DNA of 64,000 nt from the NCBI GenBank assembly GCA_964036315.1, contig OZ038509.1, forward strand, positions 34,347,499-34,411,498, read 5' to 3'. How positions within the stretch are numbered: the first letter of the stretch is position 1; each line of letters begins with the position of its first letter. The notes under the pieces are model-generated. The model ran no database searches. It had not been told where the DNA came from and saw only the letters and a program-made list of their open reading frames with translations. The DNA comes from Acanthosepion esculentum (Eukaryota > Mollusca > Cephalopoda > Sepiida > Sepiidae). Both the position numbers and the translations under genes were made by a program. Positions 1-10,560 of the stretch are shown here, piece after piece.

Positions 1-835
1 AATCCAACTGATGACACTCGGGTCCCCACGTTAAAACCTGACTTTGTGTCACAAGCTGACTCAGTTGGGGTGGGAAGGGTCAAGTAAATCAACTACTTTT
101 TAGTAGTTTGTAACACATTATTTATCGGTGCTGTCACCGAAGCCAGCGCCGCCGACGGTTGCGTGCACTGCGGGCAATTTTTGTTCCTAGCCCGGGTAAA
201 TACCTATTGTGTAAACTATTGTTGAGTATTTTGCAACACATTATTTATCATCTCTCAGTTGCCTCTCGGGATTTTGGCAGAGTGCGCTCAGTGGCGGCTC
301 CTTCAAAGGACAGAGTCGTAACTGAGGAAAATTATACTGAGAGGGACCGAGCTCTTGCTGAGCCCCTGCTGAGTCCTCTCATTGCACTCTGGATCAGTTC
401 TCGCACCGTGGCCAGCGCATCCGACGGTTGCAGGGGCTGCGTGCAATTTTATTCCCTAGGCTGGGTGTACGGGCTCAGGTCCCCACCTTAAAAACTGACC
501 TTGTGTTACAACCCATCTCAGTGGAGAGTAAACTGCTCTCTCAAGTAGTTTACACACTCTGATACTTACCGGACACACGGATCCGTCCATGTGCTGGTAG
601 TATCACGACTATGACTAGCTTGGACCGGCTCTGGCCAGTTAAGACGAGTTTTAACTAGCTTAGACCTGCTTGGACAAACTAAGACCAGCGTCCCGAGACA
701 CTCGTGTGTCCCCGTCAAAAACTGACTTTGTGTCACAACCTGACTCGGGGTGGGGGGTCAAGAAATCTCTCTCGAGTAGTTTGTACACATTGATATTTAC
801 TCGGCACAGGAATCCGTGTCTGTGCTGGTAGTATT

Positions 836-915
836 ATGGCTATGACTAGCTTGGGCCGGCTATGACCAGCTACGACCAGCTTGAAAAAGCTATGACCAGC
901 TAAGACCAGCGACCT
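836..915. repeat. CTATGACCAG-type minisatellite, block 1
   Basis: Degenerate repeats of about 11 bp with consensus close to GCTATGACCAG (variants include GCTACGACCAG and GCTAAGACCAG). Similar blocks occur at about 600-685 and 1366-1467, and inverted at 19,335-19,420. They are an internal module of the larger 1-1520 repeat. Confidence 0.7.
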
Positions 916-1365
916 GGGAGGTGGTCAAGTAAATACAAACTTCTCTCTTGAGTGGTTTGTAACATATTTATCATCTCTCAGTTGCGTCTCCGTCTTTGGG
1001 CGAAGTGCGCTAAGTGGCGGCTCCGTCAAAGGACAGAGTCGCAACAGAAGAAAAATATACTGAGAGGTACCCAGCCCTGGGGAAGAGCTGCCCGAGACTG
1101 CGCCCTCTCATTGCGTTAGAGAGAGGGATCAGTGCTCGCAACGAGACTAGGGCAACCGACGTTTGCATTAGCTGCGGGCAATTTTTGTTCCTACCATGAG
1201 TTTACGCGCTCGAGTCCCCACCTTAAAAACTGACCTTGTGTCACAACCCATCTCAGTGGGGAGACACTGTAAATACCTAGTGTGTAAACTGCTCTCTCGA
1301 GTAGTTTGTAACACATTGATACTTACCCGGCACAGGGATTCGTTCCTGCGTGGTCATTATCACGG

Positions 1366-1467
1366 CTATGACTACCTTGGATCAGCTATGACCAGTCATG
1401 ACCAGTTATGCCTACCTTAGATCAGCTATGAACAGATTGGGCAAGCTATGACCAACTAAGACCAGCG
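1366..1467. repeat. CTATGACCAG-type minisatellite, block 2
   Basis: Second clear block of the ~11 bp degenerate repeat (TATGACTACC, TATGACCAGT, CATGACCAGT and relatives) at the equivalent position in the next copy of the ~0.73 kb unit. Confidence 0.7.
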
Positions 1468-1520
1468 GCTCGAGTAAAGACACTCAGGTCCCTACGTTAA
1501 AAACCGACCTTGTGTTTATA

Positions 1521-1902
1521 TAAGTAAATTGAACGAACACGTCCGGAATTTGAAATTAGCTAACCGCAACTGAGACGCTAACCATGCGTAGACAACTGTT
1601 TAGTCAGTTTACTGGAGGATTGATCATCCAGTGAAGATTACACTCAATACACAAGCGATTTTCTCTACACACTTATGTGTGTTTACGTATTTCCTCCTTA
1701 GCTGTTAGATTTTTCTAATCTTTCGTGATTTACTACAACCAGCAGATGATAGATGTGACAAATTTTATGTAAGGAATATGGATTTGTAGTGAGAGGAGTA
1801 TATTTCAAAATCTGATAATAAGAATTTTTTTTGTCCCTGATATCTTTGAATCATCTACCCTCTGAGTTCTATGTGACAACAGTCTGCCGAACTACCCGCA
1901 AA

Positions 1903-1904
<2 letters not shown>
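1521..1904. other. No recognisable feature
   Basis: AT-rich sequence with no supported gene, repeat or RNA. Confidence 0.5.

Positions 1905-1970
<66 letters not shown>
1905..1970. repeat. (AT)n microsatellite
   Basis: Uninterrupted AT dinucleotides directly before the left inverted repeat of the PLE fragment at 1970-2957. PLE copies in this window repeatedly abut AT tracts. Confidence 0.95.
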
Positions 1971-1975
<5 letters not shown>

Positions 1976-2957
1976 CTGGATAAAATAAATGAAACAAAAT
2001 TGGGTGTTTTTTTTATGAAAGTATTTATTTCTGTGTTTTTGTATATATTTATTTATTTAATATTTCATATTTAATATGTCCTAATAGTGGATATATTGGC
2101 GAATCTGGAACTAACTTTAGGCTTCGTTTCAACAACCATAAACAAGACATACGACAAAATAATTCATATTCCCCAGTAGCAGAACACTTCAATAGACCAC
2201 GACATTCGATAGATAATTGCAAATGTATATTGATAGACTCAAATTTTAGCACTACATACATACGAAGAAAAAAAGAGAAATACTGGATTTTAAAATTAAA
2301 CACATATAAACTAGGGTTAAACAAAGACTTGGGTATTCTAAATCAGTATAAATATTTCAATAGTTAAAATATTTCTTCAAAAAATTTCTTTAGATATGGT
2401 AAAAAATCCTTTTTAAACAATAACCAAAACACCAGATGTCCGTTAAAGAATCAAACACAATCGCGTCCCACACCACGTGTCGTCCGAGTCTAAAAACAAA
2501 CACACAAACACAGTAATTTAAGTACAACACACATACGAAGAAGAAAAAAAGAAAAATACTGAGTTCTAAAATTAGACACATATAAACTAGGGGTAAACAA
2601 ACACGTGGATATTTTAAATCTACATAAATCTTTCAACAGTTAAAAATATTTTAAGAAATATTTCTTGAGTTATGGTCAAAAAACCTCTTTTAAACAACAT
2701 TTAAGACACTATCATCAGTCTTCCGCCAAAAATTCAAACAAAGTCGCATTGCACATCACGTGACATGCACGCTTCACGACAAACGCTGTAAACAAACGCT
2801 GTAAACAAACACACAAACACAGTATCTCATTTGATTTCTGAGGAAAGACCTAGGTCGTCTGAAATATTAAATAAATAAATATATACAAAAACACAGAAAT
2901 AAATACTTTCATAAAAAACACCCAATTTTGTTTCATTTATTTTATCCAGATATTATA
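1970..2957 (+). mobile_element. Penelope-like element 3' piece within inverted repeats
   Basis: A segment encoding a GIY-YIG domain plus 3' untranslated sequence lies between two near-identical inverted repeats of about 90 bp (1970-2062 and 2864-2957; both include AATATCTGGATAAAATAAAT or its complement). Within it the 3' region is partly duplicated in tandem (about 2236-2545 and 2518-2840). AT tracts flank both ends. PLEs are known for pseudo-LTRs in direct or inverted arrangement and for 5'-truncated copies; this layout fits that, though the insertion mechanism is inferred. A sister copy is at 6061-6680. Confidence 0.7.
2088..2365 (+). pseudogene. PLE GIY-YIG endonuclease domain, C-terminal remnant
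   Basis: Plus-strand translation gives a reading close to the GIY-YIG endonuclease that follows the reverse transcriptase in Penelope-like elements. Visible motifs are SGYIGESGTNFRLRFNNHK (YIG core and the conserved R-x-x-H region), VAEHFNRPRHS and, after a frameshift near the RRKKRE stretch, the family end W-I-L-K-L-N-T-Y-K-L-G-L-N-K-D. There is no start codon and the RT is absent, so this is a 5'-truncated dead copy. The open frame on the opposite strand over this interval is a shadow. Confidence 0.75.
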
Positions 2958-2993
2958 TACATATCAAGAAAGTATACGTGGCCTCTCATTATG

Positions 2994-2994
<1 letters not shown>

Positions 2995-3086
<92 letters not shown>
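2995..3086. repeat. (TA)n followed by (GA)n compound microsatellite
   Basis: TA repeats to about 3032, then GA repeats from about 3037. The purine strand is the plus strand. Confidence 0.95.
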
Positions 3087-3089
<3 letters not shown>

Positions 3090-3533
3090 ATTTCTCACTC
3101 GGTGTTGAAGTGATCTCTGTATATTTCTTGCAGAGTTTGACAGAAATAAGTTATGTGTTCTAATTCATATATTATTCGTTTCCTTTTTTGACCAGAAGTT
3201 GCGGTTTTAACCGAACATTTATTCACGCGCCCTCGTGTGTTCATTCGAAGTCGTTAACAAATGGTCACTGTATTTTGGAACTTACGATTGATCATTCAGA
3301 TCTTTTCAGCTATGCATGAAATCGGAATTTGCAAATAAAGATCATATGAGCAGCGAGGTTATTTGGCATTTCTAAACAAATCTAACATCAATATACACAT
3401 AAAAAGCTGTGATGAAATCGACACATTTACTGAATTCAGCAGCTGAAAAATGTATTGAGAAAGGAATTAAAATAAATCAGTATTTTTATATGACATGAAA
3501 CCCTTAATTTTCACCTGAAAGTCGTATACTCTA
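3087..3533. other. No recognisable feature
   Basis: Single-copy-looking AT-rich sequence up to the TA that precedes the mariner at 3534. Confidence 0.5.
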
Positions 3534-4493
3534 CAGGGTGCGATAGGTAAATTATCGCCATTTTTAATTTCGTGCATTCGCTTTGTTTGTTTTTGATTTT
3601 GTCGACTGTAGTAGGATCAGTTGGGCACCATCAGTGAGAAAAAGCCCACTATTCACTCCGCCAGAAATTTGGAAACGCCATGCTGTACTGGTCAGCATTC
3701 CCGCCAGAATCTCCAATACGAACATTTCCGAATGTTTGGGTGTCAATCTGAGGTCAGTGCAAAGGATTAAAAAAGAATTAGATGAGATTACTGGGGATTA
3801 CGAAAGTGTTTGGAGTGATCATAAGTGATAGTGACGTTATGCCTTCATTCATTTCCTTGGCATTCGTGCCGGTAGCTCCATTTTCAGAGTGTTTGGGTGT
3901 CAGTGCAAATGATTCGGAAAGAGTTGGATGAATCTAATTGTGATTACGAACGTGTTTGGTAGCCTACATTCATATTCCCACATAGCCTCAGACTCAACTC
4001 GGAGGCCTACGCCAAATGCCCTGAGGTGGTAGTGCTACATTGGGTCAAGAGGGTGGCTGCTGGAAGACAGAACTCTGCACCATGCAACAAGGAGGAGAAG
4101 CCAGTCATGACTGTCTGACAAATATCTGTGATCACATCACCCCGTACATCTGGTCACCTAACTTTCTAGACTGCAACCGCCTTGATTATTATGTGTGGGG
4201 CACAGTTGAGCGAGAGACCAAAAAAGCATCTTGTAACACCAAAGATGAACTGAATGCAAGGATTGTGGCAGCATTCTTCAACTTAAACAAGGAGAGCTTC
4301 TAGAAGATGCAGGAGATTCTGAAATAATCTGGAGGCCATAGTTGAAGCCAATGGCGATTTTATTGAATAAATTTACTCTTTAGTATTTCAAGATATTTTT
4401 GTGTAATTTTGGTAAATATATGTGTTAAAATAAGATGTCAGTGTTATTTTAATTTTTGCGTATTTTAGATGACAATTTATCCATCGCACCGTG
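3534..4493 (+). mobile_element. Mariner-type DNA transposon, decayed
   Basis: Begins after TA with CAGGGTGCGATAGGTAAATT and ends with the complementary GACAATTTATCCATCGCAC, giving imperfect terminal inverted repeats of about 30 bp. At about 960 bp it is shorter than a usual 1.2-1.3 kb mariner because the middle of the transposase is deleted. Related remnants are at 16,325-17,005 and, inverted, 22,150-22,858. Its 3' end is the source of the satellite at 4457-4918. Confidence 0.85.
3583..4370 (+). pseudogene. Mariner transposase, internally deleted and frameshifted
   Basis: The N-terminal part (3583-3828) carries a helix-turn-helix-like stretch, NISECLGVNLRSVQRIKKEL, as in mariner DNA-binding domains, then a stop. 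Near-repeats of that motif follow after 3890. The C-terminal part (about 4108-4370) reads HITPYIWSPNFLDCNRLDYY then VWGTVERET, the SPD..PLDYYVW region holding the last catalytic Asp, and ends at A-N-G-D-F-I-E with a stop. The first catalytic Asp regions are missing, so it cannot encode active transposase. Two frames are needed to join the pieces. Confidence 0.8.
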
Positions 4494-4918
4494 CACATAT
4501 TAAGTTCTTTCAGCTGCGTATTTTAGATGACAATTTATCCATCGCACCGTGCATATATTAAGTTCTTTCAGCTGCGTATTTTAGATGACAATTTATCCAT
4601 CGCACCGTGCACATATTAAGTTCTTTCAGCTGCGTATTTAGATGACAATTTATCCATCGCACCGTGCATATATTAAGTTCTTTCAGCTGCGTATTTTAGA
4701 TGACAATTTATCCATCGCGCCGTGCATATATTAAGTTCTTTCAGCTGCGTATTTTAGATGACAATTTATCCATCGCGCCGTGCATATATTAAGTTCTTTC
4801 AGCTGCGTATTTAGATGACAATTTATCCATCGCACCGTGCACATATTAAGTTCTTTCAGCTGCGTATTTTAGATGACAATTTATCCATCGCGCCGTGCAT
4901 ATATTAAGTTCTTTCAGC
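4457..4918 (+). repeat. 57-58 bp satellite made from the mariner 3' terminus
   Basis: Eight copies in tandem. TTCAGCTGCG-type junctions fall at about 4511, 4569, 4627, 4684, 4742, 4800, 4857 and 4915, so spacings are 58, 58, 57, 58, 58, 57 and 58. The 57 bp units lack one T in TATTTTAG. Each unit holds the terminal inverted repeat (GACAATTTATCCATCGCRCC) plus about 27 bp of sequence beyond it (ATATTAAGTTCTTTCAGC). All copies point the same way, and two alternating variants (CACC/CGCC; CACATA/CATATA) suggest recent amplification. Confidence 0.95.
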
Positions 4919-5244
4919 AACCTATCTGTAAGCAGACGTAATATAATTAGCCTTCGCTGTTTATATTTTCATTAAATAACACCCTCTCTCTAGAAGGCTA
5001 TGTTTTTGTTATGTTAAAACAAGTTAAAACAGAAGTTTAATGTCGCATGAAAATAATGACATATTTTAATTCTGATGCCACTGAATGTGACTATGTTGTG
5101 TGAATTCTTATATTAAATTTGTAAAGAAATATTCAACAATCATTAAGATTTGAAATTTATATCATATCTATTGTCCTTGTTTTGGTGTGAAAACCTGCCC
5201 AAATTTTGTAAAACTATTTTTGATAAACGCTCTCCCTTTCTCTC

Positions 5245-5248
<4 letters not shown>
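4919..5248. other. No recognisable feature
   Basis: AT-rich, no supported feature. Confidence 0.5.

Positions 5249-5302
<54 letters not shown>
5249..5302. repeat. (TA)n microsatellite
   Basis: TA dinucleotides directly left of a foldback-type repeat arm. Confidence 0.95.
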
Positions 5303-5305
<3 letters not shown>

Positions 5306-5410
5306 CATTAAAAACGACTGACAAGGTGCTTTTATTTAGTTTTTTATATAATTTCTCGTGCGATCTAATAATTTTTTTCTTTTCAGAGGATAAATTATAT
5401 AAAAACTGCC
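5303..5410. repeat. Degenerate single copy of the 27.0 kb palindrome family
   Basis: The text ACGACTGACAAGGTGCTTTT then ATAATTTCTCGTGCGAT matches the left arm of the palindrome at 26,955-27,115. A short inverted partner (AAATTATATAAAAAC) follows, so it is a shortened foldback copy. Confidence 0.7.
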
Positions 5411-5418
5411 CGAATGTT

Positions 5419-5486
5419 CTTTTTATCCGAGCGCTTTCGGCTATACATGTAGCCATTAGTATAGCCGAAAGCGCTCGGATAAAAAG
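5419..5486. repeat. Perfect 28 bp-arm palindrome
   Basis: Arms 5419-5446 and 5459-5486 (CTTTTTATCCGAGCGCTTTC and its complement) are perfectly complementary around a 12-base loop. It is GC-richer than its surroundings and could form a strong hairpin or cruciform. Confidence 0.95.
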
Positions 5487-5849
5487 ATATTGCGCATATT
5501 TGTTCATCTGAAAATTAAATTTCTACCTGTGAAATGAAAAACGCTAGGTTATGTACTGAACAACTGACAAAATTATCCCTTTTGTGTTCATATGATCTTT
5601 TATTTAAATACTAATTGTCTCTCATATGTATTCCTTGTGGCAATTAACACATTATTATATATTATAGTATAGAATAACGACTTTCTTCAAGTTTTAGCTT
5701 ATTATTTTGTTTTATATTAAGTCTTCTATTGTAGTCGTCTTTTAGAAGAAGTTGTAAAAAGGTGATGTTATGCTTTTCAATAGTAGTTGTGGATTGGATA
5801 AAAAGAGCTAACATTTTAACTGTTCTTCATGCAGTAACGTGTTAATTTT

Positions 5850-5897
5850 GTTATTATTATTATTATTATCATTATTATTATTATTATTATTATTATT
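5850..5897. repeat. (ATT)n microsatellite
   Basis: TTA repeats with one C interruption. Confidence 0.95.
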
Positions 5898-5974
5898 GAC
5901 TGTTGGATAAAATCTTTTGTGAGGAGAAAGACCCACTGACCCAAAAAGTTTGCCACAATCTTCTGGGCTATATC

Positions 5975-6064
<90 letters not shown>
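5975..6064. repeat. (CA)n-(TA)n compound microsatellite
   Basis: Short CA run then long TA run abutting the second PLE copy. Confidence 0.95.
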
Positions 6065-6065
<1 letters not shown>

Positions 6066-6670
6066 CATAACGAGAAGCCACGTATACTTTCTTAATATGT
6101 ATATATAGAAAAAACAACTGAAAAGTCCCAATAGTGGATATTATGGTGAATCTGGAAATAATTTTAGATTTCGCTTCAACAATCATAAACTAACCATACG
6201 TCAAAACAATCCTTATTCCTCCATAGCTGAACATTTTAATCAACGAGGACACTCATTAGAAATCTGTAAATGTGTATTGATAGATTCTGATTTCAGTTCC
6301 ACATACACACGCAGAAAAAAAAGAAAAATACTGGATTTTAAAATTAAATACATATAAATTAGGGTTAAATAAAGACTTGGGTATTTTATCTCTTTATAAA
6401 TATTTCAATAGTTAAACAAAAATTTTTTTTTAGATATTATTACAGTTAGATTTACGTTAGAAATATTCGAACACAGTTGCATTCCATATCACGTGACGTC
6501 CGCGTCCCGCGACGGACGCTACTTGTAAACAAACTTCTGAAAACAGTTATTTCTGATGAAAGATCGAGGTCGATCTGAAATATCAAATATATATATATAT
6601 AAATAAAAAATATAAATAAATACTTTCACAAAAAAAACATTCAATTTTTTTTAATTTGCAACTTTTCAGT

Positions 6671-6680
<10 letters not shown>
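6061..6680 (+). mobile_element. Second copy of the PLE 3' piece
   Basis: Same family as 1970-2957. It starts with a junction (TAGCATAACGAGAAGCCACG, about 6063-6095) whose reverse complement sits at the far end of the first copy (about 2965-3000), carries the GIY-YIG domain and 3' region, and is bounded by short inverted repeats (AAAACAACTGAAAAGT near 6113 and its complement near 6663). AT tracts lie on both sides. Confidence 0.7.
6123..6412 (+). pseudogene. PLE GIY-YIG domain remnant, copy 2
   Basis: Plus-strand translation shows NSGYYGESGNNFRFRFNNHK and IAEHFNQRGHSLEICKC, the GIY-YIG core and the H-F-N..G-H-S motif of Penelope-like endonucleases, then R-R-K-R and, after a frameshift, the LG-L-N-K-D-L-G end. 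It is better preserved than the 2 kb copy over the first 60 residues but also lacks the RT. Confidence 0.75.

Positions 6681-6730
<50 letters not shown>
6676..6730. repeat. (TA)n microsatellite
   Basis: TA run following the PLE copy. Confidence 0.95.
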
Positions 6731-6731
<1 letters not shown>

Positions 6732-6795
6732 TAGTAGTATTAGTAGTATTTCAAACATTATTAGACCGTACACTCATATTCGAACTAGACGCCTC

Positions 6796-7400
<605 letters not shown>

Positions 7401-7854
7401 ATTTTGCGTGACCATGATTCACTTTTGATAATGAGAATTTACCTTTCAGAAAGTCTCAAACATTAAATCGCTTACATAAAAACAATATTTTGCATTTATT
7501 TTAACATTTTTCTATCTATAAGTCTGAAAGATATTTCGCAAGTTTGTCATAGTAACGACTTTTCTCAGATTTTAGTTGTCCTGGTATGTTCTTAAACTTT
7601 AAACATCCAACTGGCATTCATATATTCCATCTTACATATTTTAAAAAAGTCTATTCAAAAGTGTTATTTTTAAATGTTTCTGGTTTCACTTTATAATTAT
7701 AAAAATTTAGTTTTCGTTTTCAATTTGTGTTAGTATTTTTTATTTATTAATACCTTACATTGTAATTTTTAAGTTTCTCTTCCATATGTTGTTTGTACGG
7801 AAAACATTTGTGGCTGAATATCCTATATTAGATGTTTGTTTTTAGGTGTCATTT

Positions 7855-8080
7855 ACCAATCTTCTTCTACGTGCCGTGTCCCCTCAGGGCGTAAGCGATC
7901 ATGGTTCTTCCCAATTTCCTGTCCGCTGTAGCTCTTAATAAATTTTGTCTTTTTTCATTTCTCCTGAACCATGTTTCGCCATCCATTTACTCAAGGTCAC
8001 TAAGTATGTTATGGATTGTTTTCTTCAGTTCATTTTGGCTCCAACCTGTCCTGTAATTGTCAGATTTTCCAAACCCTCTT
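7855..8080 (-). pseudogene. RTE-type LINE, C-terminal remnant
   Basis: On the minus strand the sequence reads close to the end of an RTE-like ORF2: a W-S-Q-N-E-L-like start, W-M-G-E-like residues, then A-T-A-D-R-K-L, followed by M-I-A-Y-A-L-R-G-H-G-T and a stop. Short copies of the same D-R-K-L-W..M-I end recur at 20,408-20,462, 20,512-20,562, 24,465-24,510 and 25,617-25,670, all minus. No catalytic part is present. Confidence 0.5.
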
Positions 8081-8207
8081 TTTTACTTTTAAATACGCAC
8101 TCTTTAAAATAAGAATGGGGCGACTATTTCAAATACGAGTGTCCACTGTAATAACATTTGAAATCGTAAAACTGTCGGACTAGAATTAAAATCCATTAAT
8201 TCTGTAG

Positions 8208-8247
<40 letters not shown>

Positions 8248-8253
<6 letters not shown>

Positions 8254-9159
8254 GCGGCTAGCTTTTGAGGACATACATTAATACTGCTTCCCACTAACTT
8301 CTAATGCTTTTATTATTCAGAAATCAAGAAAGGCAAACTTGATGATAACAAATGAAATGAAAAGGCATGCTGTGATTGTGGCATTAAAGGCAGATCATAG
8401 CGATTTGGATATTGCACGTTTCCTCAGAGTTGCAAGATCGTTTGTCCACAAGATACTAAAAGAGATAGAAGACGCTGACTGTCCCCCAATGTCTGTATGA
8501 AAACGTAAAAGACATTCTGCACATTCTGATAAAGTGAAGACATCCGAATTTATTCAGGATGTCAATCAATATGTTCAACTGCCAAAAAGCTGCATGTGTC
8601 TGGAAAACAAAACACACTTGTTTTACACAAAGTCTTAGAGTAAATGCTGCTGCTTACATTGAGGTTTTAGAAAGAATTGTCAAGCCCTGGATTGACAACA
8701 TATGCAACGGCATGCTTTACATATTCCTGAAAGACTCGGCTTCATCCCACAAGGCTCTACGAACACAAGAATGGATGGCTGACCATTTGTACGGCCACAT
8801 CACACCCAACGTTTGGCCTCCTAACTCTCCAGATATCAATCCACTAGACTATTATGTGTGGAGCGTTGTTGAGAAGGAGGTTAATAAACAGCCTCATAAC
8901 ACCAAAGACTCTCTTAAAGCTGCAATAATTCGAGTAATGTCTGACATAAATAAGGACAAATTAATCAGAACTTGCAGCCGATTTCGACCTCGTGTAGAGG
9001 CTGTTATTGATGCTAGTGGAGGTTTTATTGAATAAAATTAAATAATAGTTAGCTAAATTTCATGTTTACTTGTTTGTAATCAAATATAATTATATTCATT
9101 TGTTCAGCAAAGCTTTTACTAATCCATGAAATCTGTCCTCAGATACCAGCCGCACCCTG
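8248..9159 (+). mobile_element. DD37D-type mariner, TA target duplication
   Basis: Flanked by TA on both sides. The left end TAGGGTGCGGCTAGCTTTTG and right end (complement CAGGGTGCGGCTGGTATCTG) are about 28 bp terminal inverted repeats with GAGGACA shared. It is 912 bp long, somewhat shorter than autonomous relatives. Copy A of the host repeat provides the uninterrupted target, confirming TA insertion. Confidence 0.9.
8342..9035 (+). pseudogene. DD37D mariner transposase, nonsense and deletion
   Basis: An N-terminal frame from ATG at 8342 gives about 52 residues with a helix-turn-helix (A-V-I-V-A-L-K..D-I-A-R-F-L-R-V) and stops at 8500. The catalytic C-terminal part is open over 8559-9035: V-N-A-A-A-Y-I-E, then K-D-S-A-S-S-H-K, then WPPNSPDINPLDYYVW, ending G-G-F-I-E. 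There are 37 residues between the Asp of KDSASS and the Asp of NPLD, the spacing of the DD37D (maT) group. The segment with the first catalytic Asp is missing. Inactive. Confidence 0.85.
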
Positions 9160-9345
9160 TATATATTGGGTGCATCTAGTCAGCAAATTTTTATTCAAAT
9201 AAGTTTTGATAAAGATAACTGCCTACTATTTTAAATATTTTTAGCGGATTAGTTTCTGTATGTTGGTGCTGACGGCAGAAGATAAATTGGCCACAGTTCT
9301 TGTTAGATCTTGTTAAGTTTCCGATGTTTCGTCTGGCTTCAATTC

Positions 9346-10560
9346 TATATATATATCCATTGCTTCAAGTTTCTCCTTCATTTGTGCAGATATTGTCCAG
9401 CACTCACTGACATACAGGAGGACAGATATGACGTAACAGTTTAGTACTCGTTTTTTTGTTTTTATCGAAATTTTTCTATTTCTTAATACTCTGCTTATCT
9501 TTTGGAATTCACATTTGACTATTCCAATACGCCTCCAGATTGCCGTGTCATACATTCCTTCCTCTGTTACCACACTTCCCAGATATCTAATTTCCTCGAC
9601 TTGGTTGCTATCTGCGATTCGCACTTTGGGCTGTCCCCCCTTTTGCTAACAACCATACATCCTGTCTTCTTAGAGTTGAGGTCTACTAGTTTCTTCTCGC
9701 ATTCCTTCACTACCTTCTGTAGAAGGTTTTATAGTTTTCTTTCCGTGTCTGCTATCTGTTAGATTATTTTGTGTACTAGTGAGCAAACCCAAATGACTTG
9801 ACTCACTTTATAGTTCCCTAATTGAAGGTTAACCAATCAGGAGACGTGAAATATTCAATCCGTCGTGTATAAAGGCGGCCATTTTGATTACTCTCTCCGA
9901 ATATCCAGTACCAAACTGTCAGGAGAAAGAACAGAAGGAAGAACTACGCTCTGCTACTTTATCTGGCTATCCACTGCTAACCTGAACTACGCTTCCCTAC
10001 TGTCTTTGAAATATTCACTGCCAACCTCTGGATTCTATACTCAAAGACTACCGTCATCATGAACAACACAATCTGTTGTCAGTATATCTAATGTTGTTAA
10101 GATTGTGGTCATCAATGATGAATCCTGGTAGGAATTCTAATTATCTCAGAATCACCTCGCTGTATAGATTGAATAAGTCCGGTGGGAAAACACACCCTTT
10201 TCTTTCACTCCTTTCTGTTTTTGCATATCTGCTGAACTCATTTTCCATCCATATGCAGGCAGTTTGCTGCCAGTATAGATTCTTGGTTATTCTAATATCT
10301 TTCACAAATATGTCAACGTTGGTGTTCTGTTCCAGCAGATCTTTGTGCCATACTTGAACGAACGCCATTGCTTAATCTGTGAAACACAGGTACACATGCT
10401 CTTGCATCTGGATTCCTCCTTTTGATAACATTCTGGGCATAGATATTGCGTTCCTTGTTCTTTGACGATTTCACATTGTTCCTGTCCTATTTGCCGCTTG
10501 ATTCTGTTGTGTGTTGCATTCACATATAATTGCACACAACATTGGATTTATATAAGTGAT
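9346..10560 (-). pseudogene. RTE-type LINE reverse transcriptase, split by a solo LTR
   Basis: Read on the minus strand from 10,560: a degraded finger region, then H-K-D-L-L-E-Q, K-D-I-R-I-T-K-N-L-Y-W, E-R-K-G-C-V-F-P-P-D-L-F-N-L-Y-S-E (the RGxxQG..SP.LFN region) and N-N-I-R-Y-T-D-N where YADD is expected. After the LTR (9757-10,068) it continues as I-A-D-T-E-R-K-L, C-M-V-V-S-K, then I-R-Y-L-G-S-V-V-T-E-E-G and V-L-N-C-Y-V-I-S-V-L-L-Y-V-S-E-C-W-T. This is the RTE-like RT often labelled craniofacial development protein 2-like in invertebrate genomes. The catalytic Asp pair is altered and frames are broken. Confidence 0.85.
9757..10068 (+). mobile_element. Solo LTR, copy A (312 bp)
   Basis: Starts TGTTAGATTATTTTGTGTAC and ends GAACAACA (TG...CA), flanked by 5 bp duplications with one mismatch (CTATC at 9752-9756, CAATC at 10,069-10,073). 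It contains TATAAA at 9868-9873, as expected of a U3 promoter, and interrupts the RTE reading frame. A second copy at 34,334-34,658 has the same ends and about 90% identity by eye. The strand is set by the TATA box. The retroelement superfamily is not determinable from an LTR alone. Confidence 0.8.

Larger units (their letters stand above)
1..1520. repeat. Degenerate tandem repeat, ~0.73 kb unit
   Basis: The stretch is built from repeated modules. The text around GTGGCGGCTCC recurs at about 291 and 1012 (721 bp apart), and CCCCACCTTAAAAACTGACC recurs at about 482 and 1218 (736 bp apart). Shorter related modules (AAAACTGACTTTGTGTCACA and GTAGTTTGTAACACATT) recur at other spacings, so the unit is itself composite. 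The window starts inside the array, so its left limit is unknown. A partial inverted copy lies at 19,290-19,500. Small open frames inside it match nothing I recognise. It is probably a satellite or multi-copy non-autonomous element; no terminal repeats are visible. Confidence 0.75.
8086..9345. repeat. Dispersed repeat, copy B, interrupted
   Basis: Copy of 6796-7290: left half 8086-8247, right half 9160-9345, interrupted by the mariner at 8248-9159. Left text (TTTAAATACGCACTCTTTAA) and right text (GGTGCATCTAGTCAGCAAAT) match copy A with scattered substitutions. Confidence 0.8.

Noticed and set aside
2049..2324. 91-codon minus-strand frame
   Set aside because: Antisense of the PLE GIY-YIG remnant, which has recognisable motifs on the plus strand.
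4457..4918. CRISPR-like array
   Set aside because: Units are contiguous with no variable spacers and are explained by the mariner end.
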